Of a DNA stretch of 64,000 nt, positions 9,388-17,569 are shown piece by piece. The DNA comes from an uncultured Alphaproteobacteria bacterium (lineage in GTDB: Bacteria > Pseudomonadota > Alphaproteobacteria > GCA-2731375). How positions within the stretch are numbered: position 1 is the stretch's first letter; every line of letters begins with the position of its first letter. A program made the translations under genes and the position numbers. The stretch is from positions 558,001 to 622,000 of the forward strand of contig CATOSZ010000001.1 in assembly GCA_951812805.1 (NCBI GenBank), written 5' to 3'. The notes beneath the pieces were generated by a model. It was not told the DNA's origin and made no database searches. It worked only from the letters and a program-made list of their open reading frames with translations.

Positions 9388-9416
9388 TTGTGTCCGGCGC
9401 GGCTGCGCCCTATAAG
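9388..9416 (+). promoter_or_regulatory. Sigma-70-type promoter of the methyltransferase gene
   Basis: TTGTGT at 9388-9393 and TATAAG at 9411-9416 are separated by exactly 17 bases. Transcription would begin near 9423, about 29 bases before the GTG start. The same TTG-17-TATAAG layout appears before valS. Confidence 0.5.
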
Positions 9417-9451
9417 GATCGGCGATACCTTCGGGGTGGAGGGAGACCCGC

Positions 9452-10105
9452 GTGGAAGCGAGCGGAACTCGGCGCAGAGCCATGGTCGACGGGCAGATCC
9501 TGCCCAACAACGTCACGGACGAGGGTGTGACGGAGGCGTTTCTCGACGTCCCGCGCGAGCCCTTCGTGCCGGGCGCCTTGCGCGCCGTCGCCTATGTGGA
9601 CGAGGACCTGCAGGTCGCACCGGGCCGCTGCCTGTTGGCGCCGGTCGTCTTGGCCCGCCTGCTGCAGGCCGCGGCGATCGGGCCGGAAGACGCGGTGCTC
9701 GACGTCGGCTGCGCCAGCGGCTATTCGAGCGCGGTGATCGCGCGCCTGGCCAGCGCCGTGGTGGCATTGGAATGCGACGAAGCACTGGCGGCCTGGGCCA
9801 ACAAGGCCCTGGCGGAACTCGGCGTCGACAATGCCGCCGTGGTCGAAGGCGCGCTCGAGGACGGCTGTGCCGACCAGGCCCCCTACGACGTCATCGTCGT
9901 CAACGGTGCCTGCGCCGGCGATCCGGGGCCCCTCGCCCAGCAGTTGGCCGACGGCGGCCGCATGGTCCTGGTCGAACGTAGCGGTGAAGTCGGACGGGCA
10001 TGCCTCTACCGGCTGCAGGACGGCGTCGTCGCGCGCACGGAGCTTTTCGATGCCCAGGTCCCTGTGCTGCCGGGCCTGGAGGCCGTGGCGAAATTCCAGT
10101 TCTAG
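9452..10105 (+). CDS. Protein-L-isoaspartate O-methyltransferase-family protein
   Basis: A 217-residue SAM-dependent methyltransferase of the PCMT group, which uses S-adenosylmethionine to methylate isoaspartyl residues in damaged proteins. The alphaproteobacterial N-terminal pattern is present (RRAMVDGQILPNNVTD), then PREPFVPG and the SAM-binding loop VLDVGCASGYSSAVIA. GTG 9452 is chosen because GGAGGGAG lies eight bases upstream and it restores the short leader seen in relatives; ATG 9482 would remove it. It precedes a tolC-family gene, a common alphaproteobacterial arrangement. The usual GTGSGY signature is altered to GCASGY, so the true substrate could differ. Confidence 0.8.
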   Translation: MEASGTRRRAMVDGQILPNNVTDEGVTEAFLDVPREPFVPGALRAVAYVDEDLQVAPGRCLLAPVVLARLLQAAAIGPEDAVLDVGCASGYSSAVIARLASAVVALECDEALAAWANKALAELGVDNAAVVEGALEDGCADQAPYDVIVVNGACAGDPGPLAQQLADGGRMVLVERSGEVGRACLYRLQDGVVARTELFDAQVPVLPGLEAVAKFQF

Positions 10106-10137
10106 CCCGCGGCGCCGGCGTCTATTCGACATGCGGT

Positions 10138-10166
10138 TTGCCCGAGCCCCGGGCCCGCACTAGTGT
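10138..10166 (+). promoter_or_regulatory. Possible promoter of the tolC-family gene
   Basis: TTGCCC at 10138-10143 and TAGTGT at 10161-10166 are 17 bases apart, between the methyltransferase stop and the tolC-family start. The -10 matches consensus at only about half its positions, so this is a weak call. Confidence 0.25.
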
Positions 10167-10233
10167 TCATCATTGTTGGGCCCAGGCCATGCCGCGCCCC
10201 GAGGCGGGACCGGAAAGCAGGCGAGGAGACGGA

Positions 10234-11586
10234 ATGCGGATGCGTGCGATACGAGGTCTTGCGACGATGGGCGTCGCCGCGCTTCTCGGCCTTGGCGGCG
10301 GTGCGACACGGGCGGCGGACACGCTCTCGGAAGCGCTCGCCAGCGCCTACCTGAGCAACCCCGACCTCGGCGCCGTCCGCGCCGAGTTGCGCGGCACGGA
10401 CGAGGGGGTGCCCCAGGCGCTCTCCGGCTGGCGGCCGACGGTGCAGATCGACGCCACCGCCGGCTATGAACGCGCGGACAGCTCGACCATCAATGCGCAG
10501 AACCTGCGGCAGGGGACGGGAACGCTTTCCGTGGTGCAACCGCTGTATCGGGGCGGGCGCACGGTCGCCGGGACCTCGCAGGCGGAGAACGAGGTGCTGG
10601 CCAACCGGGCCCGCCTGCGCTCCTCCGAGCAGACGGTGCTGCTGGATGCGGTCACCGCCTATATGGACGTGCTGCGCGACCGCGCCAGTGTCGCTCTCAA
10701 CCTCAACAACGAGCAGGTCCTCCGCCGCCAGCTGGAGGCGACCCGCGACCGCTTCGAAGTGGGCGAGGTGACCCGCACCGACGTCGCCCAGGCGGAAGCC
10801 CGGCTCGCCAGGACCGTCGCCGAGCGGATCTCGGCCGAGGGCAGCCTCGCCGTGTCCGATGCCACCTACGAGCGGGTCATCGGCGCCAAGCCGGGCGACC
10901 TGGAAGCCGCTCCGCCGTTGCCGGCGCTGCCCGAAAGTCTGCCGGATGCGATGGCCATCACGCTTGCCGAGAACCCCGACCTGGAAAGCGCCGCGCACGC
11001 CGAGAATTCGGCCCGCGAGGCCGTGAAGGTCGCCTTCGGCGACGTCCTGCCGGAGGCCTCGCTCACGGGCGCGACGGAAACCTCGCTCGAGGACGTGGAA
11101 TCGACCTCGGTCTCCCTGCTGGCCCAGGTCACCATCCCGCTTTACCAGGCCGGCGCCGTCCACGCCCAGGTCCGCCAGGCCAAGGAACTGCGCAACCAGC
11201 GCCGCATCGAGGTCGAACAGGCGCGCCGCAGTGTGGTCGAAACGGTGACGCAGTCCTGGGAACAGCTGGTCACCGCGCGGTCCAACATCCGCGCGCGCCA
11301 GCAGGAAGTCCGGGCCAACGAAATCGCCTTGGAGGGTGTTCGCCAGGAGGCCGCCGTCGGCAGCCGCACCACCCTCGACGTGCTGGACGCGGAGCAGGAA
11401 CTGCTGGATGCCCGGGTCGCGCTGGTGGTCGCGGAGCGGGACGAATACGTCGCCGGGTTCGCGCTGTATTCGGCCATCGGGCGGCTGTCCGTGGCCCACC
11501 TGAGCGTCCCGGTCACAGCTTACGATCCGACGTCGCATTACAATCAGGTTCGCGACAAATACTGGGGCTGGGAAGTCAAAGAGTAA
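10234..11586 (+). CDS. TolC-family outer membrane efflux/secretion channel
   Basis: A 450-residue outer membrane factor that forms the trimeric exit duct for type I secretion systems and RND or MFS efflux pumps. A signal peptide (MRMRAIRGLATMGVAALLGL through ATRA) is followed by DTLSEALASAYLSNPDL and the paired coiled-coil repeats of the family. Each half ends in motifs such as GEVTRTDVAQAEARL and VGSRTTLDVLDAEQELLDA. ATG 10234 has AGGAG seven bases upstream; longer in-frame starts are spurious. No membrane-fusion or ABC partner is adjacent. The acidic adhesin-like fragment at 5503 would be a natural type I substrate, but that link is speculation. Confidence 0.9.
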   Translation: MRMRAIRGLATMGVAALLGLGGGATRAADTLSEALASAYLSNPDLGAVRAELRGTDEGVPQALSGWRPTVQIDATAGYERADSSTINAQNLRQGTGTLSVVQPLYRGGRTVAGTSQAENEVLANRARLRSSEQTVLLDAVTAYMDVLRDRASVALNLNNEQVLRRQLEATRDRFEVGEVTRTDVAQAEARLARTVAERISAEGSLAVSDATYERVIGAKPGDLEAAPPLPALPESLPDAMAITLAENPDLESAAHAENSAREAVKVAFGDVLPEASLTGATETSLEDVESTSVSLLAQVTIPLYQAGAVHAQVRQAKELRNQRRIEVEQARRSVVETVTQSWEQLVTARSNIRARQQEVRANEIALEGVRQEAAVGSRTTLDVLDAEQELLDARVALVVAERDEYVAGFALYSAIGRLSVAHLSVPVTAYDPTSHYNQVRDKYWGWEVKE

Positions 11587-11607
11587 ACACGAGCCGTTCT
11601 GGTCTTG

Positions 11608-11615
11608 TTAACCAT
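11608..11615 (+). promoter_or_regulatory. CtrA half-site-like motif upstream of popZ
   Basis: TTAACCAT matches the half-site used by the alphaproteobacterial cell-cycle regulator CtrA. It overlaps a weak promoter, TTGTTA at 11605 and TTATCG at 11628, 17 bases apart. It lies about 55 bases before the popZ start. The eight-base match alone is weak evidence. Confidence 0.35.
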
Positions 11616-11669
11616 CATCGGCTAGCGTTATCGGCCAGGACGCATTGAATGCAACGGCTGGCCGAGCCC

Positions 11670-12293
11670 ATGAGCGACGCAAATAGCGAAGACGAACCGA
11701 CAATGGAGGAGATCCTGGCGTCCATACGCCGGATCATCTCGGACGAAGACGCACCCGAGGCGGCGGAAGAGGCGGCGTCCGACGAGCCTCCCGTCGAGGC
11801 TCCGCGCGAGGTCGAGGCCACCGAACCCCCGGCCGAAGACGGCGGCGACGTGCTGGAGCTGACGAGCGTCGTCAACGACGATGGCTCCGTCACCGATCTC
11901 GACGAGCCGGAAGACCTCGAGCCGGAGTCGGAAACAGAACCGGAGCCCGAGCCGGAACCGGTCATGGAGCTGGTCACCGAGCCGGAGCCCGAGCCGGAAG
12001 CGCCTCCCGCGCCGCCACCGGCACCTGCGCCCATGCCGGAACCTGACATGCCCGGCATCGTTTCCGACCCTCCGGCGGGACTGGCGGCGGGATCCCTGTC
12101 GGAGCTCGCGGGCGCGGTGGCCGAGGCCCGCGGCGTGCGCATGGGCGATTCCGCCAAGACCCTGGAAGAGCTGGTCAAGGAGTTGCTGCGGCCGATGCTG
12201 AAGGACTGGCTCGATGAAAACTTGCCGCTCCTCACCCAACGGCTGGTCGAACGGGAGATCCATCGGATCTCCGGCCGCGCCGAGGAGGATTGA
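11670..12293 (+). CDS. popZ: Polar organising protein PopZ (DUF2497)
   Basis: A 207-residue PopZ. In Caulobacter it forms a polar matrix that anchors the chromosome origin through ParB and recruits cell-cycle regulators. The N-terminal partner-binding helix is EPTMEEILASIRRIISDED. The middle is a long Pro/Glu/Asp-rich disordered linker (repeats of EPEPEP). The conserved oligomerisation helices end the protein (TLEELVKELLRPMLKDWLDE and LVEREIHRI). I chose ATG 11670 (MSDANSEDEP) because orthologues start the same way; an upstream in-frame ATG at 11649 adds seven residues. It lies directly before valS, a familiar alphaproteobacterial order. Confidence 0.88.
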   Translation: MSDANSEDEPTMEEILASIRRIISDEDAPEAAEEAASDEPPVEAPREVEATEPPAEDGGDVLELTSVVNDDGSVTDLDEPEDLEPESETEPEPEPEPVMELVTEPEPEPEAPPAPPPAPAPMPEPDMPGIVSDPPAGLAAGSLSELAGAVAEARGVRMGDSAKTLEELVKELLRPMLKDWLDENLPLLTQRLVEREIHRISGRAEED

Positions 12294-12318
12294 GGCGCCA
12301 GGGCCAGCCGGCTATAAG
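12290..12318 (+). promoter_or_regulatory. Sigma-70-type promoter of valS
   Basis: TTGAGG at 12290-12295 and TATAAG at 12313-12318 are 17 bases apart. The -35 element overlaps the popZ stop codon. The predicted start near 12325 leaves about 50 bases of leader before ATG 12377. Confidence 0.5.
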
Positions 12319-12376
12319 CTCGCCTGCGACCGGCGGCGCCAACTTCGGTGCTGCCTGGAGGTGGAAGGCGACGGCT

Positions 12377-15028
12377 ATGCTGGACAAGAACTACGATCCG
12401 AGCGCGGTGGAAGGCTCGATCTTCGAGGCCTGGATGAAGGACGGCGGCTTTTCCCGGGGCGCCAACCCCGAGGGCGCGCCCTATACGATCGTCATCCCGC
12501 CCCCGAACGTCACCGGCAGCCTGCATATGGGCCACGCCCTCAACAACACGTTGCAGGACATCACCGTCAGGCTGGAGCGGATGCGCGGGCGCGACGTGCT
12601 CTGGCAGCCCGGCACCGACCATGCCGGCATCGCCACGCAGATGGTGGTCGAGCGGATGCTGGAGGCCGAGGGCAAGACCCGCATGGATCTCGGCCGCGCC
12701 GCCTTCATCGACAAGGTCTGGAAATGGAAGGAAGAGAGCGGCGGCACCATCATCGGCCAGCTCCACCGCCTCGGCGCGTCCTGCGACTGGAGCCGCGAGC
12801 GCTTCACCATGGACGACGGCTTGAGCCAGGCGGTGCGCAAGGTCTTCGTCGACCTCTACAAACAGGGCCTGCTCTATAAGGACCAGCGCCTGGTGAACTG
12901 GGACCCGAAGCTGAAAACGGCGATCTCCGACCTGGAGGTGCAGCCGACCGACGTGGACGGCAAGCTCTGGCATTTCCGCTACCCGATCGAGGGCGAGGAG
13001 GGCCGCCACATCGTGGTGGCGACGACCCGGCCGGAAACGATGTTGGGCGATACCGGCGTCGCCGTACACCCGGAGGACGCGCGCTACGCCGATCTGGTCG
13101 GCAAGCATGCCATCCTGCCGTTGGTCGGCCGACGCTTGCGAATCGTAGCCGACGACTATGCCGATCCCGAGCAGGGCTCGGGCGCGGTGAAGATGACGCC
13201 GGCACACGACTTCAACGACTTCGAAGTCGGCCGCCGCCACGATCTGGAGATGATCAATATCTTCGACGCCGATGCCCGGCTGAACGACGAGGTGCCGGAG
13301 GCCTACCGGGGCCTCGACCGCTTCGCCGCGCGCGAGCGGGTGGTCGCGGACCTGGAGGCCGGCGGCTACCTGGAGAAGGTCGAGCCCCATCCCCACAAGG
13401 TGCCCTACGGCGACCGCGGCGGCGTGCCGATCGAGCCCTGGCTCACCGAACAATGGTACGTCGACGCCGAGACCCTGGCCAAGCCGGCGATTGAAGCGGT
13501 GGAGAGCGGGCGCACCAAGTTCGTGCCCGCCAACTGGGACCGCACCTATTACGACTGGATGCGCAACATCCAGCCCTGGTGCGTTTCCCGCCAGCTCTGG
13601 TGGGGCCATCAGATCCCGGCCTGGTACGGCCCCGACGGCGAGATTTTCGTCGAGATGACGGAAGCGGCGGCGCAGGCCGCTGCCGACGCGCACTATGGCC
13701 GCGCGGTCGCGCTGGAGCGGGACCCCGACGTGCTCGATACCTGGTTTTCCAGCGCGCTCTGGGCGTTCTCGACGCTCGGCTGGCCGGAGGAGACGCCGGA
13801 ACTCGCCCGCCACTATCCGACCAATCTGCTGGTCACCGGCTTCGACATCATCTTCTTCTGGGTCGCCCGGATGATGATGATGGGCCTGCACTTCATGGAC
13901 GAGGTGCCCTTCGACACGGTCTACATCCACGCCCTGGTGCGCGACGAGCACGGCCAGAAGATGTCGAAGTCCAAGGGCAACGTGATGGACCCCCTGGTGC
14001 TGATCGACGAATACGGCGCCGACGCCATGCGGTTTACGCTCGCCGCACTCGCCGCCCAGGGCCGGGACGTGAAACTCTCGACCGGGCGGATCGAGGGCTA
14101 TCGCAACTTCGCCACCAAGCTTTGGAACGCCGCCCGCTTCGTCGAGATGAACGAGGGCGCGGTGCCGGCCGGCTTCGATCCGGCAGGCGTCGAGGACACG
14201 GTGAACCGCTGGATCGTCTCGGAAGTGGCGGGGGCCAAGGCAGCGGTGGAACGTGCCCTCGACGGCTATCGTTACAACGAGGCGGCCGACGCGATCTATC
14301 ACTTCGTCTGGCATACCTACTGCGACTGGTACCTGGAATTCATCAAGCTGCCGCTCGCCGGCAACGATGCCGCCCGGGCGGGCGAGGCGCGGGCGACGGC
14401 GGCCTGGGCGCTGGAGCAGATCCTGATCCAGCTGCATCCCTTCATGCCCTTCATCACGGAGGAAATCTGGGGCCGCCTGGCGCCGCGCGAGACGATGCTG
14501 CTGCGCACGCCCTGGCCTGAGTATGACGACGCGCTGGCGAACGAAGCCGCCAAGGCGGAGATGGACTGGGTCATTCGCCTGGTGTCCGAGACCCGCTCGC
14601 TGCGCGCCGAAATGCGGGTGCCACCCGCCACCCGCCTGCCCCTGTTGCTGCGCGGTGCCGACGCCGAGAGTGCCGGGCGCCTCGAGGCCCATCGCCAGGC
14701 GATATTGCGCCTGGCTCGCCTGGAAACGGCCGAGGTCGTGACCGGCGAGGCGCCGAAGGGCGCGGTGCAGTTCGTCCTCGACGAGGCGACGGCGATGCTG
14801 CCGCTGGCCGACGCGATCGACCTCGACGGCGAGCGCGAACGGCTGCGCGGCGAGATCGCCGACGTCGAGCAGTACATCGGCAAACTGGATGCCAAGCTTT
14901 CCAACGAGAAGTTCACCAGCCGGGCGCCGGAAAATGTCGTCGAAGCGGAGCGGGAGCGCCGGGTCGAAGCGGCGGGCCGGCGCGACAAGCTGGCGGAGGC
15001 GCTGGCGCGCATCGACGACGCGGCATGA
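12377..15028 (+). CDS. valS: Valyl-tRNA synthetase
   Basis: An 883-residue class I aminoacyl-tRNA synthetase that charges tRNA-Val with valine and edits misactivated threonine. The HIGH motif appears as HMGH at residues 50-53 and KMSKS at 528-532. Between them lies the CP1 editing domain (TTRPETMLGDTGVAVHPED). The C-terminus ends in the ValS coiled coil (ERERLRGEIADVEQYIGKLD, then SNEKFTSRAPENVVEAERER). Length is in the normal range. ATG 12377 (MLDKNYDP) follows a GGAGG-like site and matches family starts; the frame extends upstream to 12290 without support. Its last four bases overlap the next gene. Confidence 0.97.
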   Translation: MLDKNYDPSAVEGSIFEAWMKDGGFSRGANPEGAPYTIVIPPPNVTGSLHMGHALNNTLQDITVRLERMRGRDVLWQPGTDHAGIATQMVVERMLEAEGKTRMDLGRAAFIDKVWKWKEESGGTIIGQLHRLGASCDWSRERFTMDDGLSQAVRKVFVDLYKQGLLYKDQRLVNWDPKLKTAISDLEVQPTDVDGKLWHFRYPIEGEEGRHIVVATTRPETMLGDTGVAVHPEDARYADLVGKHAILPLVGRRLRIVADDYADPEQGSGAVKMTPAHDFNDFEVGRRHDLEMINIFDADARLNDEVPEAYRGLDRFAARERVVADLEAGGYLEKVEPHPHKVPYGDRGGVPIEPWLTEQWYVDAETLAKPAIEAVESGRTKFVPANWDRTYYDWMRNIQPWCVSRQLWWGHQIPAWYGPDGEIFVEMTEAAAQAAADAHYGRAVALERDPDVLDTWFSSALWAFSTLGWPEETPELARHYPTNLLVTGFDIIFFWVARMMMMGLHFMDEVPFDTVYIHALVRDEHGQKMSKSKGNVMDPLVLIDEYGADAMRFTLAALAAQGRDVKLSTGRIEGYRNFATKLWNAARFVEMNEGAVPAGFDPAGVEDTVNRWIVSEVAGAKAAVERALDGYRYNEAADAIYHFVWHTYCDWYLEFIKLPLAGNDAARAGEARATAAWALEQILIQLHPFMPFITEEIWGRLAPRETMLLRTPWPEYDDALANEAAKAEMDWVIRLVSETRSLRAEMRVPPATRLPLLLRGADAESAGRLEAHRQAILRLARLETAEVVTGEAPKGAVQFVLDEATAMLPLADAIDLDGERERLRGEIADVEQYIGKLDAKLSNEKFTSRAPENVVEAERERRVEAAGRRDKLAEALARIDDAA

Positions 15029-16041
15029 AACTCACCCTCTTCATCAATCCCGAGCATCCGGCCGACGCCGATCTCGCCCGGGCCCTCGCCGAGCATGGCG
15101 AACAGGTCCGCCTCGCGCGCGAGCTCGGCTACGACGGGGTCGCCATCGGCCATCATCTCTCCTATGCCGGCGCGGCCTGGTTCCCGCCGCTGGCGACGCT
15201 CGCCCGCCTGGCGCCGGAGGCCGACGGCATGGGCCTCGCCACCTGCATGCTGCTGCTGCCCCTGCTGCACCCGGTCCATGTGGCGGAGCAGGCCGCCTTT
15301 CTCGACGTCGCCAGCGGCGGCCGCCTGACGCTCGGCATCGCGCCCGGCTGGATGGAGGACGAGAACGCCATCCTCGGCCTCTCGCACCGCCGCCGCCTCG
15401 GACGTTTTCGGGAAAGCCACGACATCATCCGCCGCCTGTGGACGGAAGAGCATGTCGATGCCGCCGGCCCGAACTACACGCTCGAACGGGCACAACTGGC
15501 CTTGCGGCCGCTGAAGAGTCCGCGGCCGGCCTTCTGGTTCGGCGGCAGCGTCCCCGCCGCCGTCGCCCGTGCGGCCCGCCTGTCGGAACCCGAGCTCGGC
15601 GACAGCTGGGTCGCCTCCTCCCACCTGACGGAGCGCACGATCGTCGAGCAGGCGCAACTCTACCGCCAAAGCCTGACGGACCTGGGCAAGCCGTTCCCGG
15701 CGGAATTTCCGGTCCTGCGCAACATCGTCGTCGGCCCGGACCGCGAGACGGCGATCCGCGACGCCGCACCGTTCCTGCAGGCGAGCTATGAGATCTTCGG
15801 CAACTGGGGCCTGTTCACCGACGTGGTCGGTGCCGGCAAGGCGCAACTGGACCTCGCCGAATTGCTGGAAGGCCGCGTCATCATCGGTTCGCCGGAAGAC
15901 TGCGCGGCGGAACTGTCCGCACTGGCTGAAGCAACCGGCGCCACCCGGCTGATCGCCCGGGTCCAATGGCTCGGCATGGATCAACGCCTGGTGCTGCGGA
16001 CCATCGAACTGCTGGCGAACGAGGTCGTTCCCCGGATCTAG
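15025..16041 (+). CDS. LLM-class (luciferase-like) flavin-dependent oxidoreductase
   Basis: A 338-residue TIM-barrel protein of the bacterial luciferase superfamily, whose members use FMNH2 or F420. Motifs include ARELGYDGVAIGHHLSY, VHVAEQAAFLDVASGGRLTL, GIAPGW and WFGGSVPAAVARAARL. The ATG overlaps the valS stop as ATGA, so it is translationally coupled to valS. That pairing has no obvious metabolic logic. Because the window encodes a complete F420 pathway, F420 is a plausible cofactor, but the sequence does not settle FMN versus F420. The substrate is unknown. Confidence 0.8.
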   Translation: MKLTLFINPEHPADADLARALAEHGEQVRLARELGYDGVAIGHHLSYAGAAWFPPLATLARLAPEADGMGLATCMLLLPLLHPVHVAEQAAFLDVASGGRLTLGIAPGWMEDENAILGLSHRRRLGRFRESHDIIRRLWTEEHVDAAGPNYTLERAQLALRPLKSPRPAFWFGGSVPAAVARAARLSEPELGDSWVASSHLTERTIVEQAQLYRQSLTDLGKPFPAEFPVLRNIVVGPDRETAIRDAAPFLQASYEIFGNWGLFTDVVGAGKAQLDLAELLEGRVIIGSPEDCAAELSALAEATGATRLIARVQWLGMDQRLVLRTIELLANEVVPRI

Positions 16042-16114
16042 CCGCTTCGGTTGTTTGCGCTCGCGCCGGTCTTTATCTTGCCCGCGAGCGCCGCGGCGGG
16101 CGGTGGCGTAGAGG

Positions 16115-17551
16115 ATGGCGCAAATCTTGGGCGAAGACATCTGGAACTGGGAGCTGACACGGCTGGCCGACGCCATCCGTCGGCGCGACATCACCGCCGT
16201 CGAGGCGGTCGAAATGGCGATCCGGCGGGTCGAGCGGTTGCAGCCCCGCCTCAACTGCTTCATCACCTTCGAGCCGGAAGAGGCGCTGGCGCGCGCGGGC
16301 GCCATCGACGACCGCATAGCCCGCAGAGAGACGGTTGGCCCTCTCGCCGGCGTGCCGCTCGCCCACAAGGACATGTTCTACCGGGCCGGCCGGATTTCGA
16401 GCTGCGGCAGCGCGCTGCGCCGTGAGTTCCGGCCCGGCTATACGGCGAACGTCCTCCAACGGTTGGAGGCGGCGGGCGCCGTCACGCTCGGCACCCTCAA
16501 CATGTCGGAGTTCGCCAACGGGCCGGCCGGCCACAATGTCCATTTCGGCGACTGTCGCAATCCCTGGAACCCGGCGCATGTCACCGGCGGCTCCTCCTCC
16601 GGGTCCGGTTCGGCGGTGGCGGGCCGGCTGGTCTGGGGCGCGCTCGGCTCGGACACCGGCGGCTCGATCCGCATTCCCGCCGCGCTCTGCGGTCTCGCCG
16701 GCCTGAAGCCGACGCCGGGGCGGATCAGCCGCCACGGCGGCATGCCGCTCTCCTTCTCGACGGACTGTTTTGGCCCCCTCACCCGCTCGGTGCGCGATTG
16801 CGCGGTGTTGACCCAAATCATCGCCGGTGACGATCCCGACGATCCCACGACCAGCGACCGCCCGGTGCCGGACTATCCAGCGGCCTGCCGGGCGGATGTC
16901 GCCGGCCTGCGCCTCGGTGTGCCGCGGGATCACGGCGGCCTCGAGGTCGACCCGGCGGTGGAGCGTGCGATGGCGGCGAGCCTGGCGGTCTACCGCGACC
17001 TCGGCGTCGAGCTGGTCGAGGTCGACATCCCCGACCAGCCGGAGATGAGCCATCTCGCCAATCTGGTCTCGCGTTCCGAGGCGGCGGTGCGCCACCGGGC
17101 CTGGCTGCGCGAGCGCCCGGGCGATTATTCCGACCAGGTGGCGCGGCGCATGCGCCTGGGCCTGCATGTGCCGGCGACGCACTACATCGAAGCGCTGAAC
17201 GCCCGCGGGCGCCATCTGGCCGAGTTCGTCGCCGCAGTGCTCGACAAATGCGACGCGCTGCATCTGCCGACCGTCGCCGTGCCCGCGCCGACGATCGCCG
17301 AAAGCGACATCGGCTCCGGCCAGGCGCTGCCGGCCCTGCTGTTGAAGCTGACCGGCTTTACCCGGCCAATGAACTACCTCGGCCTGCCGGCCCTGAGCGT
17401 GCCGGCCGGTTTCGTCGACGCGCTGCCCGTTGCCTTCCAGCTGATCGGACGCCCGTTCGCCGAAGCGATGCTGTTCCGCCTCGGCGCCGCGCACCAGCGC
17501 GCCACGGACTGGCACGAGCGGGTGCCATCGCTCGCCGCCGACGCGGCCTGA
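16115..17551 (+). CDS. Amidase-signature-family amidase
   Basis: A 478-residue amidase-signature hydrolase that cleaves a carboxamide through a Ser-cisSer-Lys triad. The triad is intact: K85 in AHKDMF, the cis-Ser within GGSSSGSGS near residues 158-165, and nucleophile S184 in SDTGGSIRIPAA. Similarity runs to GatA and to aryl or acyl amidases, but no gatB or gatC neighbours exist, so it is unlikely to be the tRNA amidotransferase subunit. It ends 18 bases before the exporter gene and probably shares its transcript. The substrate is unknown. Confidence 0.85.
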   Translation: MAQILGEDIWNWELTRLADAIRRRDITAVEAVEMAIRRVERLQPRLNCFITFEPEEALARAGAIDDRIARRETVGPLAGVPLAHKDMFYRAGRISSCGSALRREFRPGYTANVLQRLEAAGAVTLGTLNMSEFANGPAGHNVHFGDCRNPWNPAHVTGGSSSGSGSAVAGRLVWGALGSDTGGSIRIPAALCGLAGLKPTPGRISRHGGMPLSFSTDCFGPLTRSVRDCAVLTQIIAGDDPDDPTTSDRPVPDYPAACRADVAGLRLGVPRDHGGLEVDPAVERAMAASLAVYRDLGVELVEVDIPDQPEMSHLANLVSRSEAAVRHRAWLRERPGDYSDQVARRMRLGLHVPATHYIEALNARGRHLAEFVAAVLDKCDALHLPTVAVPAPTIAESDIGSGQALPALLLKLTGFTRPMNYLGLPALSVPAGFVDALPVAFQLIGRPFAEAMLFRLGAAHQRATDWHERVPSLAADAA

Positions 17552-17569
17552 CGGGGGCCGGCGCAACGC

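Noticed and set aside
10000-10233. Longer N-terminus for the TolC-family protein
   Set aside because: It overlaps the methyltransferase gene, is Arg/Pro/Gly-rich noise and would bury the signal peptide.
11615-14692. 1025-codon minus-strand frame opposite popZ and valS
   Set aside because: The plus strand encodes PopZ and ValS with all expected motifs; the antisense frame shows no family signature.
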